The translations under genes and the position numbers were made by a program. Positions 41,754 to 52,107 of a DNA stretch of 64,000 nucleotides are shown piece by piece. The stretch comes from JAYENK01 sp034722035 (GTDB taxonomy: Bacteria; Patescibacteriota; Patescibacteriia; Patescibacteriales; UBA12075). Positions within the stretch are counted from its first letter, which is position 1, and each line of letters starts with the position of its first letter. The stretch lies in NCBI GenBank assembly GCA_034722035.1, contig JAYENK010000029.1, positions 1-64,000 of the forward strand, written 5' to 3'. The notes under the pieces were generated by a model. That model was not told where the DNA came from. It made no database searches and saw only the letters and a program-made list of their open reading frames with translations.

Positions 41754-43145
41754 ATGGAAATAATTTTAAATATAATTAAAAAAATAATTCCAAATAGATT
41801 ATTCAAGGCGCTGCAACCTTGTTACCATTTTATTTTTTCTTATTTGGCGGCTTTATTTTATTCTTTCCCGTCGGAAAAATTGATTGTGATCGGCGTTACC
41901 GGTACGACCGGCAAGACCACTAGCGTTTATTTGATTGCCAAAATGTTTGAGTCGGCCGGAATAAAGACCGGATTCACTTCAACTGCCATTTTTAATGACG
42001 GTAAAAAAGAGTGGAATAATGATAAGAAAATGACAATGCTGGGGCGTTTTTTTACACAAAAATTATTGCGTAATATGTTACGCAATAAATGCCGGGTCGC
42101 GATTGTGGAGACTACTTCTGAAGGGATCAGACAATTTAGGCATCGATTTATTAATTATGACATTGCAGTCTTTACCGGCTTGTACGAAGAGCATATTGAT
42201 TCACATGGCAGTTTTAAAAATTACAAAAAGGCCAAGGGTCAATTATTTGAGCACTTAAAAAAAAGCAAGACAAAATATATTGATAATAATCGGCGAGTAG
42301 TGGCGCCAAAAAGCGGTTTTAAAAAAATTGATTTAAACCGCGTAAAAAAAACAATAATTGCTAATGGCGATGACGAATACGCGGATTATTTTTTACAATT
42401 TGTTGCTGATAGAAAGATTGTTTACAGCAATGATGAAAATAAAAATTTTAAAGATAATTTTAAAGTAATAAATTATTCCGGCCTTAAATCTGATGCAAGC
42501 GGGGTGAGCTTTAAAGTTTTAAATATGAAATTAAAATTAAAAATGCTTGGTGCGTTTAACGCCATAAATGCTATGAACGCGATTAGTGTCGGTTTTGCCT
42601 TAGATTTAAATAAGCAAGCAATAAAGAAAGGGGTGGAAAGCGTTACAGGTGTAGCCGGTCGTTTGGAGAAAATCAATGAAGGACAAAATTTTATCGCTAT
42701 TGTTGATTATGCTTTTGAGCCCAAAGCCCTCAAGAAATTATATGATGTTTTGGATAAAATTCCGCATAAAAATATTGTTCATGTTCTGGGTTCGGCCGGA
42801 GGCGGACGTGATTTGGCGCGTCGACCAAAATTGGGAGAAATTGCTGGCAAGAAAGCCAAGTATGCTATTGTCACTAACGAAGACCCTTATGACGATGATC
42901 CGGAGATTATTATTGACCAGGTGGCATTGGGAGCGGAGAATGTTGGAAAAAAAATAAATTTTGATTTGTTTAAAATTCTTGACAGGAAACAAGCAATTAA
43001 AAAAGCACTTAGCTTAGTAGAGGATAATGATATATTAATTATTACCGGCAAAGGCAATGAACAGGCTATTTGTGTGGCTAATAGCAAGAAAATTCCTTGG
43101 GATGACAGAGAAGTATTAAAAAAAATAATTAGGAATAAAAAATAG
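41754..43145 (+). CDS. Mur ligase family protein (MurE-like UDP-MurNAc-tripeptide synthetase)
   Basis: An ATP-dependent amide ligase of 463 residues for peptidoglycan precursor synthesis. The ATP loop is GVTGTTGKTTSVYLI (about residue 46). The central domain has VAIVETTSEGI and HIDSHGSF, and the C-terminal domain shows GRLEKIN, IVDYAFEPKALKKLYDVL and a family-like VTNEDPYDDDPEII, all typical of MurE. The N-terminal UDP-binding domain is much reduced (about 35 residues before the P loop, mostly hydrophobic), so the start of the protein may be membrane-associated or shortened. Which amino acid it adds cannot be told; the DNPR motif of diaminopimelate-type MurE appears as EDPY here. Confidence 0.85.
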   Translation: MEIILNIIKKIIPNRLFKALQPCYHFIFSYLAALFYSFPSEKLIVIGVTGTTGKTTSVYLIAKMFESAGIKTGFTSTAIFNDGKKEWNNDKKMTMLGRFFTQKLLRNMLRNKCRVAIVETTSEGIRQFRHRFINYDIAVFTGLYEEHIDSHGSFKNYKKAKGQLFEHLKKSKTKYIDNNRRVVAPKSGFKKIDLNRVKKTIIANGDDEYADYFLQFVADRKIVYSNDENKNFKDNFKVINYSGLKSDASGVSFKVLNMKLKLKMLGAFNAINAMNAISVGFALDLNKQAIKKGVESVTGVAGRLEKINEGQNFIAIVDYAFEPKALKKLYDVLDKIPHKNIVHVLGSAGGGRDLARRPKLGEIAGKKAKYAIVTNEDPYDDDPEIIIDQVALGAENVGKKINFDLFKILDRKQAIKKALSLVEDNDILIITGKGNEQAICVANSKKIPWDDREVLKKIIRNKK

Positions 43146-43455
43146 CTTTTTTCGCTAATTGTGGATAAATTAGTTTTATTGTATTTTTTTTAAATACTAG
43201 CAAAAAATAGCTAATAATAAAAGTTTATTATTGGTATTGACAAGATTAGCTTTAATTGGTAATATATTAAAGCTTGTTTAGGTATTTGACAAAATATCGT
43301 TTTTTTGTTAAATAATCCCCCGTGTGCTTTTATTATTAAAAGCAAGATCAGTGAAAAATTGCTTGCTTAATTAAATAAAAATCAATATAAAACTCAAAGC
43401 CAATAACTGGCCTTGAGCTTTTTTGCTTTCAATAAAAAATATAATTTAAATATTT
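43146..43455 (+). promoter_or_regulatory. rpoBC control region: tandem promoters and folded leader
   Basis: Two promoters are visible: TTGACA 43237-43242 with TAATAT 43260-43265 (17-base spacer), and TTGACA 43286-43291 with TAAATA 43309-43314 (17-base spacer). The leader then offers two exclusive hairpins sharing AAGCA: TGCTTTTA/TTAAAAGCA (43325-43343) and AAGCAAG/CTTGCTT (43340-43368). A terminator hairpin follows. No rplJ or rplL precedes rpoB. Confidence 0.6.
43393..43424 (+). terminator. Intrinsic terminator (attenuator) in the rpoB leader
   Basis: CTCAAAGCCA pairs with TGGCCTTGAG (one mismatch) around the loop ATAAC and is followed by CTTTTTT. It lies 32 bases before the rpoB ATG, so polymerase must read through it to make its own beta subunit. 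Confidence 0.65.
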
Positions 43456-46400
43456 ATGATAAAGATTGCAGCACGAAAATTTTTTAATAATAATAGATCG
43501 GCGATGCCCATGCCTGATTTAACTGAAATTCAAAAAAATTCTTACGATTGGTTTTTACGTGAAGGTCTTAAGGATCTTTTTGATGAAATTTCTCCCATTA
43601 CTGATTTTATTGGTCGGAATTTGGAGCTTAATTTTTTAGAGTATTTTTTAGATGAACCTAAATTTAATGAAAGTGAAAGTCGGGCAAAAAATGTCACTTA
43701 CGAAGTGCCTTTGCGTGTTAAAATTCAGTTGGCGAATAAACGCACCGGGCAAAAAAATGAGCAAGAAGTATTTTTGGGCGATTTCCCTTTAATGACAGAT
43801 AATGGCACTTTTATTGTTAATGGTATTGAGCGTGTGGTTGTATCGCAGTTAATTCGTAGCTCCGGTGTTATTTTTACTTCGGAAATGAATAAAAATATAA
43901 AGACTTATGGCGCAAAAATAATTCCAAATCGTGGTGCTTGGCTCGAAATTGAGACTGACGCGAATAAGGTGCTATGGGTAAGGATTGATCGGAAAAGAAA
44001 GGTGGCGGTTACTTCATTGCTTCGGGCTTTTGGCATTAGCAGTGATGAAGAAATTATTGATTTGTTTAAAGAAGCGGATATGGTTAACAATGAATCAGCC
44101 GGTTATATTGAGGCTACAATTAATAAGGATTTGGCTAAAAATGAGGCTGAAGGATTAAAAGAAGTGTACAAAAGAATTCGTCCTGGGGATTTAGCCACGA
44201 CTGATAACGCCAGGCAGTTGATTCATTCGATGTTTTTTCGTTTTGATCGTTATGATTTTGATCGGGTCGGACGCTATAAATTAAATCGTCGTTTTAATCT
44301 CGATATTCCCAACAACAAAGAAACCAGAATACTTCGGCGAGAAGATTTGATCGAAATAATTAGAGAAGTAATTCGTTTGAATATTAGCAAGGAGCAAGAG
44401 GACGACATCGATCATTTGGGGAATAGGCGCGTACGTGCAATTGGCGAACTTATTCAAAATAAATTTCGCGTAGGACTAGCTCGGATGGAACGTATTATTA
44501 AAGACAGGATGAGTACAGCTGACATTAATATAATTACTCCGAATAAATTAATTAACGCCAGACCGGTTATTTCGATTGTAAAGGAATTTTTTATGTCATC
44601 ACAGTTGTCTCAATTTATGGACCAAACCAACCCTTTAGCTGAACTCGAGCACAAACGTCGTTTGTCTGCCATGGGTCCGGGAGGGTTAACCAGAGAACGG
44701 GCCGGTTTTGATGTGCGTGATGTGCACACTACTCATTATGGACGTATTTGTCCGATTGCAACTCCGGAAGGGCCGAATATCGGTCTTGTGGGGCATTTGG
44801 CCTCTTTTGCCAAATTAAATAATTATGGTTTTTTGGAGGCGCCCTATTATCGCGTTTTGCACGATGTTCAAAACGAAGAAGATATTTTACTTGATAAGAT
44901 TGTCCGAGAGGATATTTGTGAAATTAAAGACTCCGGTAAAGAAGGAAAAATTATTGTTAAGGCTGGTGAGCGAATAACAGAAAAAACAGCAAAAAAAATA
45001 AAAAAATCAGTTTCGGCTGATAAGCTAATTCCGATTAAGCCAATAATGACCGATGAAATTGTATATTTGGACGCATTCAATGAAGAAAAATATATTACCG
45101 CAGCCGCAACCACTCCGATTGATGAGGACGGCTATTTTTTAATTGATAAATGTGAGGTAAGAAAATATGGCAACCCGGGGACAGCCGAAGTTAGTACAAT
45201 TGATTTTATCAGTGTCGCGGCAAATCAGATTATTTCAATCGCAACTTCGTTAATTCCTTTTATGGAGCACGATGACGGACAAAGAGCTCTGATGGGAACA
45301 AACATGCAACGACAGGCCGTGCCGTTGATATCGGCTGAAGCTCCAATAGTCGGAACTGGTGTTGAAGCTAGAGCCGCACTTGATTCCGGGCATGTAGTTA
45401 TTGCATCGGAAGACGGAGAAATCGCAAAAGTGGATTCGGCAAATATTGAATTTAAGACAAAAAAGGGTAAAACAATTAATTACTCTCTTACTAAATTTTT
45501 AAGATCTAATGCCTCGACTTGTATCAATCAGCGTCCCTTGGTTAATGTTGGGCAGAAAATAAAGAAAGGAGACGTTTTGACCGACGGTCCTTCAATTGAT
45601 AAAGGTGAATTGGCGCTTGGTAAAAATGTCTTAGTTGCCTTTATGTCGTGGGAAGGCTTTAATTATGAAGACGCGGTGATTGTTTCGGAAAGATTAGTCA
45701 GAGAGGATGTTTATTCATCAATTCATATTGAAAATTACAAAATTGATGTGCGTGATACAAAATTGGGCGCAGAACTTATTACCGGTGATATTCCAAATAT
45801 TGGTGAAGAAAAATTAAAAGATTTGGATGAAAAAGGAATTATTCGTATTGGCGCCGAAGTTTCATCCGGAGATATTTTGGTTGGTAAAATTACACCTAAA
45901 GGTGAAACCGAATTATCGGCTGAAGAAAAGTTGCTTAGAGCAATTTTTGGTGAAAAAGCCAAGGATGTGCGCGACTCATCTTTGTATTTAGAGCATGGTG
46001 AACATGGTAAGGTGGTTGATGTGAAGATATTTTCTCGTGAAGACGGGGATAAGTTATCAGCCGGAGTACTACAATCAATTCAAGTGACAGTAGCCAATTT
46101 ACGTAAGATTCAAGCCGGAGATAAAATGGCCGGACGTCATGGAAATAAGGGGGTTATTTCTAAAATTGTACCGACCGAAGATATGCCGTATATGGAGGAC
46201 GGAACGCCGATTGATATTATTTTGTCCCCCTTAGGCGTTATTTCCCGTATGAATCTTGGACAAACCCTGGAAACCCACCTTGGTTTTGCCGCTAAAAAAC
46301 TAGGCTATACCGTAGCAACTCCGCCCCTTAACGGGTTAAGCGAAAAACAGATTAAAGGAGAATTGGAAAAAGCCGGTTTACCGACTGATGGCAAAATAAC

Positions 46401-46830
46401 TCTTTATGATGGCAAAACCGGGACCGCTTTTGACAACAAGATAACAGTGGGGCATAAATATATGCTTAAGCTTAATCATATGGTGGAGGATAAGATTCAT
46501 CAACGTTCAATTGGGCCATACTCTTTGATTACACAGCAACCGCTTGGCGGTAAAGCTCAATTCGGTGGACAGCGTTTTGGTGAAATGGAAGTTTGGGCTT
46601 TAGAGGCTTATGGCGCGGCTCACACTTTGCAGGAAATATTAACAATCAAATCGGATGATGTTCCGGGACGTTCTAAAGCTTATGAATCAATTATTAAAGG
46701 TGAAACAATTAAAAAGCAGAATTTACCGGAAGCTTTTAATGTTTTGGTTCGTGAACTTAAGGGGCTTTGTTTAGATGTGGATCTTCTTGGTGGAAAAAAA
46801 GATAGCGACAAAAAAGAAGATAAAAAATAA
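43456..46830 (+). CDS. rpoB: RNA polymerase subunit beta
   Basis: RpoB (1124 residues) with the expected domain series: MPDLTEIQKNSYDWFLREGL at the start, FIVNGIERVVVSQL, the rifampicin region SSQLSQFMDQTNPLAELEHKRRLSAMGPGGL (given as a region), THYGRICPIATPEGPNIGL, and the C-terminal GQRFGEMEVWALEAYGAAH with LQEILTIKSDD. It lacks the large lineage insertions of E. coli, giving a length below 1342. It precedes rpoC by 27 bases, and its leader has tandem promoters and an attenuator. Confidence 0.98.
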   Translation: MIKIAARKFFNNNRSAMPMPDLTEIQKNSYDWFLREGLKDLFDEISPITDFIGRNLELNFLEYFLDEPKFNESESRAKNVTYEVPLRVKIQLANKRTGQKNEQEVFLGDFPLMTDNGTFIVNGIERVVVSQLIRSSGVIFTSEMNKNIKTYGAKIIPNRGAWLEIETDANKVLWVRIDRKRKVAVTSLLRAFGISSDEEIIDLFKEADMVNNESAGYIEATINKDLAKNEAEGLKEVYKRIRPGDLATTDNARQLIHSMFFRFDRYDFDRVGRYKLNRRFNLDIPNNKETRILRREDLIEIIREVIRLNISKEQEDDIDHLGNRRVRAIGELIQNKFRVGLARMERIIKDRMSTADINIITPNKLINARPVISIVKEFFMSSQLSQFMDQTNPLAELEHKRRLSAMGPGGLTRERAGFDVRDVHTTHYGRICPIATPEGPNIGLVGHLASFAKLNNYGFLEAPYYRVLHDVQNEEDILLDKIVREDICEIKDSGKEGKIIVKAGERITEKTAKKIKKSVSADKLIPIKPIMTDEIVYLDAFNEEKYITAAATTPIDEDGYFLIDKCEVRKYGNPGTAEVSTIDFISVAANQIISIATSLIPFMEHDDGQRALMGTNMQRQAVPLISAEAPIVGTGVEARAALDSGHVVIASEDGEIAKVDSANIEFKTKKGKTINYSLTKFLRSNASTCINQRPLVNVGQKIKKGDVLTDGPSIDKGELALGKNVLVAFMSWEGFNYEDAVIVSERLVREDVYSSIHIENYKIDVRDTKLGAELITGDIPNIGEEKLKDLDEKGIIRIGAEVSSGDILVGKITPKGETELSAEEKLLRAIFGEKAKDVRDSSLYLEHGEHGKVVDVKIFSREDGDKLSAGVLQSIQVTVANLRKIQAGDKMAGRHGNKGVISKIVPTEDMPYMEDGTPIDIILSPLGVISRMNLGQTLETHLGFAAKKLGYTVATPPLNGLSEKQIKGELEKAGLPTDGKITLYDGKTGTAFDNKITVGHKYMLKLNHMVEDKIHQRSIGPYSLITQQPLGGKAQFGGQRFGEMEVWALEAYGAAHTLQEILTIKSDDVPGRSKAYESIIKGETIKKQNLPEAFNVLVRELKGLCLDVDLLGGKKDSDKKEDKK

Positions 46831-46857
46831 AATTAATTAATATATAAATTAAATATT

Positions 46858-49800
46858 ATGTTAAATCCGATAAAAACTACTGATTTTGACGCCATTAAAC
46901 TCAAATTAGCGTCTCCCGATGTTATTTTGAATTGGTCTAACGGCGAAGTTATTCGACCGGAAACAATTAATTATCGTACGCAAAAACCGGAAAAAGACGG
47001 CTTGTTTTGTGAAAAGATTTTTGGCCCATCCAAGGATTGGGAATGTTATTGTGGAAAATACAAAAAAATTCGTTATAAAGGGATTGTTTGCGATAAATGC
47101 GGCGTGGAAGTGACACGCAGCATTGTTCGGCGCGAGCGTATGGGGCATATATCTCTAAAAACTCCTTGTACTCACATTTGGTTTTTACGCGGTTTATCAT
47201 CAAAAATAGGTTTGCTTCTGGACCTATCGATGCAAGCTATGGAAAAAGTGGTATATTTTGCCAATTTTATTATTATTGATGTTAACGAAGATTTAAAAAG
47301 CGCTACAATTGATCAGATTAAAAATGAGTTTGAGCAAAAAAAGAAATCGATTGGAAATGATTTTAATAAGCAAATTACCGGGATTAAAAACCGAAAAGGA
47401 AAATTAATGGAAGAAGGAAAGGATCGTGCGGAGGCTGACGAAGAAATCGGTAATGGAATTGATGCTTTGGCCTCGCTTAAAGAAGAAAAATTGAAAAATC
47501 TTCAAAAGGCTTTTGAGCAAGCGCAAAAAGAACTAAGAGATTTAAAGCCGCTTTTGATTATTTCAGAAAGTGTTTATCGGAATTTGAGTCTTAAATATGG
47601 ACATATTTTTGAAGCCGGTATTGGGGCTGAGGCAATTCGGAAACTACTTGAAAGAATTGATTTGAAAAAAACAATTACCAGTTTTGAGAATGAACTTAAA
47701 GACGCAATTGAATCGAAAAAAGACAAACTGACTCGTCGTTTAAAGCTTTATAAAAGCTTAGAAGCAAATAATTTAAAACCGGAATGGATGATTTTGACTG
47801 AAGTGCCGATTATTCCCCCGGATTTGCGTCCGATGGTTGCTTTGGATGGGGGTAGATTTGCCACTTCAGATTTAAATGATTTGTATCGAAGGGTTATTAA
47901 TCGTAATAATCGTTTAAAACAATTGATCGATCTTAACGCGCCGGAGGTTATTTGCCGCAACGAAAAACGTATGTTGCAAGAAGCGGTTGATGCTTTGATC
48001 GATAATTCAGCTCGGCACGGTAAAACCGTAATTGCCAGCACAGGACAAAAACGTATGCTCAAGTCTTTGGCTGATTCGCTTAAAGGGAAGCAGGGGCGTT
48101 TTCGTCAAAATTTGCTTGGTAAAAGAATCGATTATTCCGGACGAAGTGTGATTGTGGTAAATCCAAAGCTCAACCTTGATCAGTGCGGACTTCCAAAAAT
48201 TATGGCTTTGGAATTGTTTAAACCGTATATTATAAATAAGTTAATTGAAAAAGAAATAGTGCATAATGTCCGTTCTGCTTCTCGTTTTATTGATTCCGGT
48301 GAAGAGAAGATTTGGGATATTTTAGAAGATATTATAAAGGAGTCTTATGTAATGCTTAATCGCGCTCCGACTTTGCATCGACTCGGTATTCAGGCTTTTA
48401 AACCGATATTAATTGAAGGTAAGGCTTTGCAGATTCATCCGCTTGTGTGTACCGCATTTAATGCTGATTTTGATGGAGATCAAATGGCGGTTCATGTTCC
48501 TTTGACAAAGGAGGCTATTAAAGAGGCGAGTGAATTAATGCTTTCGTCCAAAAATTTGCTTAAACCTGCTACCGGAGATCCGGTTGTAGCACCAAATCAG
48601 GATATTGTTTGGGGCACTTTTTATATTACCAGCATATGGGATGAAGACAAAGATAAAAAAGAAATAAAAAGTTTTTCTGACGAAACCGAGGCAAAGTTAG
48701 CCTATGAGCTTAAAAAAATTGATTTACATGAATTAATCCAAGTTCGTTTGGATGAGAAGGATATAATAAAAACTTCAGTTGGACGAATTATTTTTAATGA
48801 GATTTTGCCGGAAAAATTGCGTTTTGTGAATGAGGTTGTTGGCAAGGGGGGGCTAAAAAACCTGGTAAAAGATTGTTTCAGGCACTATGGTCCGGACAAA
48901 ACTGTTCATTTTTTGGATGATCTAAAACTTAAAGCTTTTAGTTTTATTACAAAAAGCGGACTTTCTTGGGGGATGAACGATTTATCAAATTTTTCTGAGA
49001 AGGATGAGTTGATTGCCAAAGCTCAAGAAACAGTTGAGGGTATTCAATCTCAATACGAGGAAGGTCTTTTGACTGATTCGGAGCGTTATGCCAAAGTTAT
49101 TGAGGTTTGGAGCGGAGTGAAAGAGAAAGTGACTGATATTTGCAAAGACGGGCTTGATCGAAGCGGACCGATTTATTCTATGATTGAATCCGGCGCGCGT
49201 GGTTCTTGGGCGCAGTTAACGCAAATACTCGGGATGAAGGGACTCGTAACTTCTCCGTCCGGTGATATTATTGAACTTCCGGTAAAGGGAAATTTTAAAA
49301 ATGGTTTTGGCGCTCTTGAATATTTTATTTCGACTCATGGTGTGCGCAAAGGTTTATCTGATACCGCCCTTCGTACTGCAAGCGCCGGATATTTGACTCG
49401 CCGCTTGGTTGATGTATCGCAAGATGTAATTGTGGCAGACAATGATTGCGGTGACTCGGACGGTTTTACTATCAGCGAGGAAGAAAGCAAAGTTATGGGA
49501 ACTACACTTGCAGAGAGAATCGTCGGACGCTACGCCGCTAAAGATATTATAAACACAAAAGGTAAAGTTTTGATAAAAGCGGGAGACTTAATTGATGATG
49601 AGGTATTTGATAAAATTGAAAAAGAAGAAATTAAAGAAGCAACAATTAGATCGGTTTTATCTTGTAAGCTGCATCGCGGTGTTTGTGTAAAATGTTATGG
49701 CTGGGATCTGGGACATCATCGTGATGTTTCTTTGGGGACCGCTGTTGGCACAATTGCCGCTCAATCGATTGGTGAGCCGGGAACACAGCTTACTATGAGA

Positions 49801-50817
49801 ACATTTCATACCGGTGGTGTTGCCGGTAGCAATGATATTACTCAAGGGCTGCCGCGAGTTGAAGAGATTTTTGAAGCTCGCTCGCCTAAGCGCAAGGCTA
49901 TTATTGCCAATAAATCCGGTACTCTAAAAATAGAAGAAGCCGAGCGGACTATTGAGGATGAAAAAGGCAAAATTACCGTGTCAAATCCACAAGAGAAAAT
50001 TTTGAAAATAAAATATTTAGGTGAAGCGGCCAAGTCTTATTATTTAGCTGAAATTATTAAAGAGTTTAACGCGGAAAACAAGAAAAATAAAATAAGCAAA
50101 AAAGATTTAAAGATTTTGGTTAAAGACGGAGACACGATTAAATTGCACGCATCGATTGTGGCGATTGGAAGCAAGAAAATTAAGTCTGATATATCCGGGG
50201 TGGTGGATTTGAGTGATAAGCGAATTAAGATAAAAGGAGAAGAAAAAAAGGTAAAAGAATATATCGTCGCCAAGGGGATGTCAATATTGTTTAATAATGG
50301 AGATAAAATTAAAAAAGGCGATCAATTGACTGATGGTAGTGTTGATTTACAGCAATTATTTAAGCTACGCGATAGATTGCAGGCGCAAAAATATATTATT
50401 AAAGAAATTCAAAGTGTATATTCTTCGCAAGGGCAGCCGCTAAACGATAAACATATCGAAATTATCGCAAAACAGATGTTTTCTCGTTTTCTTATTACGG
50501 TTTCCGGCGATACTGAGCTTTTGCCGGGCGAAATAGTGGAAAGCGCTATGTTTAACCGAGCCAATAAAAAGGCGATAGAAGCAGGTAAAGAACCGGCTAA
50601 GGCTGATTGTTTACTCCTTGGCATTACCAAGGCATCCCTTACGACTGATAGTTTTTTATCATCGGCTTCTTTTCAGGAAACGGCTCGGGTATTAATTGAC
50701 GCGGCTGTTGGCGGTAAGATTGATTATTTGGAAGGACTTAAGGAGAATGTTATTATCGGTCGTTTAATCCCTGCCGGAACAGGATTTAAGGGGAAGCAAG
50801 AGAGAGCGGAATATTAA
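46858..50817 (+). CDS. rpoC: RNA polymerase subunit beta'
   Basis: RpoC (1319 residues). The N-terminal zinc finger is CYCGKYKKIRYKGIVCDKCG. The catalytic magnesium loop is NADFDGDQMAVHVPL (residues 535-541 for NADFDGD). The bridge-helix/trigger part contains GARGSWAQLTQILGMKGLV, and the second zinc site uses CKLHRGVCVKCYG. QSIGEPGTQLTMRTFHTGG is present. A charged coiled coil (about 140-220) lies early in the protein, where the clamp coiled coils sit. It is followed by an intrinsic terminator. Confidence 0.98.
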   Translation: MLNPIKTTDFDAIKLKLASPDVILNWSNGEVIRPETINYRTQKPEKDGLFCEKIFGPSKDWECYCGKYKKIRYKGIVCDKCGVEVTRSIVRRERMGHISLKTPCTHIWFLRGLSSKIGLLLDLSMQAMEKVVYFANFIIIDVNEDLKSATIDQIKNEFEQKKKSIGNDFNKQITGIKNRKGKLMEEGKDRAEADEEIGNGIDALASLKEEKLKNLQKAFEQAQKELRDLKPLLIISESVYRNLSLKYGHIFEAGIGAEAIRKLLERIDLKKTITSFENELKDAIESKKDKLTRRLKLYKSLEANNLKPEWMILTEVPIIPPDLRPMVALDGGRFATSDLNDLYRRVINRNNRLKQLIDLNAPEVICRNEKRMLQEAVDALIDNSARHGKTVIASTGQKRMLKSLADSLKGKQGRFRQNLLGKRIDYSGRSVIVVNPKLNLDQCGLPKIMALELFKPYIINKLIEKEIVHNVRSASRFIDSGEEKIWDILEDIIKESYVMLNRAPTLHRLGIQAFKPILIEGKALQIHPLVCTAFNADFDGDQMAVHVPLTKEAIKEASELMLSSKNLLKPATGDPVVAPNQDIVWGTFYITSIWDEDKDKKEIKSFSDETEAKLAYELKKIDLHELIQVRLDEKDIIKTSVGRIIFNEILPEKLRFVNEVVGKGGLKNLVKDCFRHYGPDKTVHFLDDLKLKAFSFITKSGLSWGMNDLSNFSEKDELIAKAQETVEGIQSQYEEGLLTDSERYAKVIEVWSGVKEKVTDICKDGLDRSGPIYSMIESGARGSWAQLTQILGMKGLVTSPSGDIIELPVKGNFKNGFGALEYFISTHGVRKGLSDTALRTASAGYLTRRLVDVSQDVIVADNDCGDSDGFTISEEESKVMGTTLAERIVGRYAAKDIINTKGKVLIKAGDLIDDEVFDKIEKEEIKEATIRSVLSCKLHRGVCVKCYGWDLGHHRDVSLGTAVGTIAAQSIGEPGTQLTMRTFHTGGVAGSNDITQGLPRVEEIFEARSPKRKAIIANKSGTLKIEEAERTIEDEKGKITVSNPQEKILKIKYLGEAAKSYYLAEIIKEFNAENKKNKISKKDLKILVKDGDTIKLHASIVAIGSKKIKSDISGVVDLSDKRIKIKGEEKKVKEYIVAKGMSILFNNGDKIKKGDQLTDGSVDLQQLFKLRDRLQAQKYIIKEIQSVYSSQGQPLNDKHIEIIAKQMFSRFLITVSGDTELLPGEIVESAMFNRANKKAIEAGKEPAKADCLLLGITKASLTTDSFLSSASFQETARVLIDAAVGGKIDYLEGLKENVIIGRLIPAGTGFKGKQERAEY

Positions 50818-50837
50818 TTTATAAGCCGTTTATATAA

Positions 50838-50871
50838 TAAAAAAACCGACGCGTTTGCGTGGGTTTTTTTA
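50838..50871 (+). terminator. Intrinsic terminator after rpoC
   Basis: AAAAAACCGACGC pairs with GCGTGGGTTTTTT (one G-G mismatch) around a GTTT loop and ends in a T-run. The A-run on the left makes it usable on the minus strand for the converging porB. Confidence 0.75.
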
Positions 50872-50880
50872 TTAAAATAT

Positions 50881-51825
50881 TTATAATCCGTATTTTCTTA
50901 TATTTTCATCAGCTAATTTTTGAATTAGTTTAAGCTGTTCTTTGCCTTGCGGAGTTTTGAAGAGATGGGCGAAACGACCTTGCAGCTCCAAGTATTTTTT
51001 TATACCTATTTTTGGCTTGGGCGTTTTTAAAACATTCGTTAGTTCGCCATTTTCAAATTCCAAGACCGGATATAGGCCGGTTTGGGCAGCCAATCTACCA
51101 AGCGTCAGGGTTTGGTCCGGTTTGACGCGCCAACCCGGAATGCATGGTGTCATTATTTGAATATAGGCAGGGCCTGGAGTGGCGGCCGCTTTTACTGCTT
51201 TTTGTTTGATATCTTCCAAGTACCCAATAGTAGTTTGAGCGACATAATTAAGACCGTGTGCCAAGGCAATTTTAATCATATCTTTTTTGCGTTGATGTGA
51301 GCCGATTGCGTCAATTTCTTTGCCGCTACCGGACGGGGTAGTGGTTGTGCTTGAGCCCCATGGAGTAGCACCGGAAGCTTGCATGCCGGTATTGGAATAA
51401 GCTTCGTTGTCATAGCAAACATAAAGAATGTCTTCCTCTCGTTCCCACATACCGCTAATTAAGCCAAAACCGATGTCAAAAGTACTCCCGTCCCCGCCTT
51501 GCGCGAGAACTTTGACTTTTTTATTTAGCTTTTGCTGTTTGAGCGCGGCTTCGACGCCGGAGGCAACGCCGGCTGCGTTTTCAAAAAGAGAATGAATCCA
51601 AGGCACGCGCCAGGATGATTCGGGATAAGGAGAGGTGGTCACTTCCAGGCAGCCGGTATTATTGGCAATGATTGTTTCCGGTCCGAGCGCGTCAATTACA
51701 ACACGGGCGGCCAAATTTTGGCCACAGCCGGCACAGGCGCGATGCCCCGGAGCAAGCAAGTGTTTTTTTGATTTAGGTCTTGTGGCTGTTTTGGTTTTTT
51801 TAATAGTTTTCGTTTTTGTAGGCAT
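50881..51825 (-). CDS. porB: 2-oxoacid (pyruvate):ferredoxin oxidoreductase, beta subunit
   Basis: The thiamine-diphosphate subunit (314 residues) of the enzyme that oxidises pyruvate to acetyl-CoA and reduces ferredoxin. Motifs are GHRACAGCGQNLAARVV, NNTGCLEV, the TPP loop GGDGSTFDIGFG and YDNEAYSNTGMQASGATPWG, with PGPAYIQIMTPCIPGW later. Its N-terminus has a Lys/Thr-rich extension of about 22 residues. It belongs with porG, porD and porA at 53721-55804, but a 1.9-kb block of unrelated small genes separates them. Confidence 0.93.
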   Translation of the reverse strand: MPTKTKTIKKTKTATRPKSKKHLLAPGHRACAGCGQNLAARVVIDALGPETIIANNTGCLEVTTSPYPESSWRVPWIHSLFENAAGVASGVEAALKQQKLNKKVKVLAQGGDGSTFDIGFGLISGMWEREEDILYVCYDNEAYSNTGMQASGATPWGSSTTTTPSGSGKEIDAIGSHQRKKDMIKIALAHGLNYVAQTTIGYLEDIKQKAVKAAATPGPAYIQIMTPCIPGWRVKPDQTLTLGRLAAQTGLYPVLEFENGELTNVLKTPKPKIGIKKYLELQGRFAHLFKTPQGKEQLKLIQKLADENIRKYGL

Positions 51826-51848
51826 AGGTATTATTAGTTTATTATCTT

Positions 51849-52058
51849 TTAGTTAACCGGTAAAACCTGTTTCATATCTTTTAAATTTTGTATTTTATCA
51901 AATTGTCCGGTAAATTTGCTTGCGTCAAGAATTTCAATCAATATTGGTTTGCCTGCCCGAGAAACATGGATTAAAATATTGCCCACTTCGCGTACATGGC
52001 TGATTTTACCTTTAGCCAGTTCAATGCTGACTATATTGGCTTCTGCATCAAATATCAT
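51849..52058 (-). CDS. DUF2283-family small protein
   Basis: 69 residues. It starts MIFDAEANIVSIELAKGKIS and contains REVGNILIHVSRAGKPILIEILDASKF (given as a region), which follows the DUF2283 pattern of a short beta protein with an IEILDAS ending. Such genes often sit beside DUF4258 genes, as here (next gene upstream, 52108-52323). A toxin-antitoxin-like pairing has been suspected by position only. No function is established. Confidence 0.65.
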   Translation of the reverse strand: MIFDAEANIVSIELAKGKISHVREVGNILIHVSRAGKPILIEILDASKFTGQFDKIQNLKDMKQVLPVN

Positions 52059-52069
52059 TCTTTCTTCAA

Positions 52070-52100
52070 TTAAGAATTAAAAATTAAAAATTAAGAATTA
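52070..52100. repeat. AATTAAAAATTAAGAATT-type AT repeat
   Basis: Two to three overlapping units lie between the DUF4258-like and DUF2283-like genes. Confidence 0.5.
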
Positions 52101-52107
52101 TTTTTTA

